The notes beneath the pieces were generated by a model. That model ran no database searches. It was given only the letters and a program-made list of their open reading frames with translations, and was not told the origin of the DNA. The position numbers were made by a program, and so were the translations under genes. A stretch of DNA of 9,029 nucleotides, from NCBI GenBank assembly GCA_029056365.1, contig JAIDBM010000205.1:1-9029 (forward strand), in the 5' to 3' direction. This DNA comes from Muribaculaceae bacterium (lineage in GTDB: Bacteria; Bacteroidota; Bacteroidia; Bacteroidales; Muribaculaceae). This document shows positions 8,201 to 9,029 of this stretch, piece by piece (the first letter of the stretch is position 1; each line of letters opens with the position of its first letter).

Positions 8201-8702
8201 CTCTATAATCGGAGCTTCGCCGCGGCTCACCCTTGACGGCAGGCGTGACTTTTCCGGCATAGGATCGAACTTCTCCATAAACGAATCCGGACAATATGTG
8301 TTCCATCTGCCACTCTCAAGCGAATTCACCAAAGGATACCATTCCATCAAATTCACCATATCCAACACCCTTGGCGAATCAGTTTCACGCTCGATAAGCT
8401 TCTTTGTAAAAGCCTCCGAGTACCCCGTTGAAATAAAAGTTGCCGAAAAAGCCGCTACCGAAAAAGCCGAAATCGACATCGAATGCAGCGCCGATGCCAG
8501 CCGCAACCGGCTCATAATCGCCGATGCACTCGGAAACACAGTGTTCTCGGCCACCGATATAAAATTCCCCTACCAGTGGAATCTCATCAACAACGAAAAT
8601 CAGAAAGTCGCCGACGGCGACTACTATGCCACCATACTCGTTGCCGATGAAAAAGGCTACGGAGCATCACAGGCCAAACGCATAGTTGTGATACGCAACT
8701 AA
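5280..8702 (+). CDS. Second PorU-like C25 peptidase with divergent active-site context
   Basis: A 1140-residue exported protein with the same architecture as the porU product at 387. Residues 1-23 are a signal peptide (cleavage probably after SYA23). The N-terminal motif has LSSGKW, WGFSDP and VFGYGN. The C25 domain (about 405-785) shows LNEFGSGG (447-454), FSSDAYFGMLDD, NVAVGRLNV, His648 in YSGHGD, Cys683 in STCSAYNLD and NLCGDPMTRL. The His/Cys dyad is therefore kept, but the PorU signature TC(D/E)F.R.D and the following GGEI...TR block are replaced. Ig-like regions follow, with LTLDGRRDF near 983-991 and a terminal FlgD-like domain with ADGDYYATI. Likely role: a sortase or peptidase of the T9SS surface complex with different specificity, or a non-catalytic structural partner. 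The ATG lacks a Shine-Dalgarno site. A PorV gene, next to porU in P. gingivalis, is not seen here. Confidence 0.82.
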   Translation: MNSKLLKILLATGILGSSIASYALPTSHYSTKSRLSSGKWVRIKVSQTGMQAITFEQLREWGFSDPAKVAVFGYGNVEMSRSNSFSDKLPDDLSQTTTLVNDNRIIFYGEATTRINPMSYNSLEYLRNIYDNHGYYFLSDCESPRPITYKNYNPAYSSNTPRTVHYFSQIIQPDDHNHMSGGAFWLGPELSKESTLEYTFPVKGYQPGNGSVEFGTMGYTFVAADETDTLTVNVIQPKNVNVPYISNRHPAKTTSENTYFNSSNGTARFRPLSTGSLENAEITYGFRLHNKKAPRFAAIKNVWTIYPRRNDMYGEEQMAMTFTTAFADQNFKILSPGKVEVWNIGNPLDIYAYRTVYNSSDGTTTGSFDKQYSSGLSAARLIAFDPSAKLYSPEFDAVVPNQNIHGDETPEMVIISTEALYDAACELAEIHRQRGNKVNVYTHQQVLNEFGSGGASPMAYKMMAKMFYDRNPGTFRNILLYGPTTWDFRCVLMPQNEYLLTFLADRETHYKERSANFSSDAYFGMLDDNFTSASIEFATHNVAVGRLNVASNGAGHDVNMKIRDYIDNPLDPAAFARMLVITCEGDANAHFYQGQTVADNTVASNPAFTPTRAHISLYPIENAKAAFTTRKAMSALSEGQGFFDYSGHGDENNLGRGGAIVWQKSNSASMTNSQLPIAMLSTCSAYNLDHGNNDIATSLTFKQGAGSIATIGACRKVYLAYNGILNSAIAESYATATPGSTIGDMYNRARQIAISNSNSNKDALANTLCYNLCGDPMTRLPVPDYSATITDIAGKQPSATEKVAIAPGDLFSINGNITDSKGNTVSGFNGSIRAIVYDGPVDIRQVNTAGADTIRTISLEEEILAEAGGRVEAGKFKISMCLPQPRIAGKRNRIILSAISDDKSPASGALGYTNDFVIDLNAEMSNPQQGKIPAIRQMYINTPEFRNGSELSPDSLHTFYAVVDAFDTGISNSSSIIGASPRLTLDGRRDFSGIGSNFSINESGQYVFHLPLSSEFTKGYHSIKFTISNTLGESVSRSISFFVKASEYPVEIKVAEKAATEKAEIDIECSADASRNRLIIADALGNTVFSATDIKFPYQWNLINNENQKVADGDYYATILVADEKGYGASQAKRIVVIRN

Positions 8703-8719
8703 CCTCCCTGCATGGCAAT

Positions 8720-8764
8720 ACAGCGGGAGTCAGACACCATACCAAAGTGTCTGACTCCCGCTGT
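8720..8764. terminator. Long perfect hairpin between convergent genes
   Basis: CAGCGGGAGTCAGACAC (8721-8737) and GTGTCTGACTCCCGCTG (8747-8763) are exact reverse complements; an A-T pair at 8720/8764 extends the stem to 18 pairs around a nine-base loop. It lies 17 bases after the stop of the second sortase gene and 24 bases beyond the stop of the leftward gene, so it can end transcription from both sides. Neither side has a strong T-run, but stem length and position make a bidirectional terminator the best reading. Confidence 0.75.
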
Positions 8765-8788
8765 TGCAGTATATCTATACAAAACGTG

Positions 8789-9029
8789 CTAACGCACAAC
8801 CTTTGAAACCCCGCAATGCGTTCTGACAATAAAAACACCACAGCAGGGAAGCTCCGCCGAACCACGGCCGCATGCAACTCTCACACCCTGCAGGTTGTAA
8901 ACCTCAATCAGTCCTGACGCACGAACCTCCCGGCCATCCACGCTCACACAACCGTCCTCAACAACATCAGGCTCAGAAGAACAGTCTACAGTCCGCCCGG
9001 TAAAACCATCGAGCGTATATATGCCGTTG
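8789..9029 (-). CDS. C-terminal end of a secreted protein with a T9SS-type sorting tail (partial)
   Basis: A leftward frame stays open from the right edge to a TAG at 8789-8791 and encodes the last 79 residues of a longer protein. The frame has no ATG near the edge, so the gene begins outside the window. The end reads as a Bacteroidales sorting or anchoring tail: GIYTLDG near the edge, then SGLIEVYNLQGVRVA, SAELP, GVFIVR and the closing VSKVVR. The VYNLQG strand, GxxIVR strand and basic KVV end are the hallmarks of short T9SS type A C-terminal domains, which a PorU sortase removes after export. The tail has six cysteines in 79 residues, including a CC pair, which is unusual for such a domain. 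The function of the full protein cannot be told from this end. It converges on the second sortase gene and shares the hairpin between them. Confidence 0.75.
   Translation of the reverse strand, partial: NGIYTLDGFTGRTVDCSSEPDVVEDGCVSVDGREVRASGLIEVYNLQGVRVACGRGSAELPCCGVFIVRTHCGVSKVVR

Noticed and set aside
8587..8877. A 96-codon reverse frame over the hairpin and the second sortase 3' end
   Set aside because: It crosses the terminator hairpin and overlaps, in another frame, the tail-encoding reverse frame ending at 8789, which has recognisable motifs.

Overview
The window most likely comes from a Bacteroidales bacterium, possibly a gut lineage such as Muribaculaceae. The family is a guess from coding style and moderately high GC; the order is better supported. 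Two promoters fit the Bacteroidetes pattern (TTTG/TTTC, about 20 bases, TAACTTTG). The gene content is that of a type IX secretion system (T9SS) locus, a machinery restricted to Bacteroidetes and relatives. Start codons lack Shine-Dalgarno sequences, which is also usual in this phylum. No RNA gene, insertion sequence, prophage or CRISPR array is visible.

Layout from left to right: a leftward promoter (27-58) for a gene beyond the left edge; an AT-rich non-coding leader (59-386); a 1150-residue PorU-type T9SS sortase (387-3839) with a textbook PorU active site; a short gap with an 8-bp inverted repeat and a well-formed promoter; rex (3964-4608), the NADH/NAD+-sensing repressor, whose promoter lies so close to its ATG that the mRNA looks leaderless; a 185-residue fumarylacetoacetate hydrolase (FAH)-like protein (4605-5162) that overlaps rex by four bases and seems to have lost its metal ligands; a gap with an 8-bp stem-loop; a second full-length PorU-like C25 protein of 1140 residues (5280-8702) whose active-site surroundings differ from canonical PorU; and a perfect 17-bp hairpin (18 bp with one flanking A-T pair) between convergent genes. 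At the right edge is the last 79 residues of a leftward gene (8789-9029) with a T9SS-type C-terminal sorting tail.

How the genes may fit together: the two PorU-like proteins carry signal peptides and the same N-terminal domain, C25 domain and C-terminal Ig-like domain. They would act at the cell surface, where PorU removes C-terminal sorting domains from T9SS cargo and attaches the mature protein to a surface anchor. The gene converging on the second copy encodes a candidate cargo. The cytoplasmic rex and FAH-like pair lies between the sortases. As I recall, an FAH-family gene also lies next to porU in Porphyromonas gingivalis, so this neighbourhood may be old. The unusual points are the pair of divergent sortases, the degenerate FAH-like protein fused translationally to a redox regulator, and the leaderless rex transcript.
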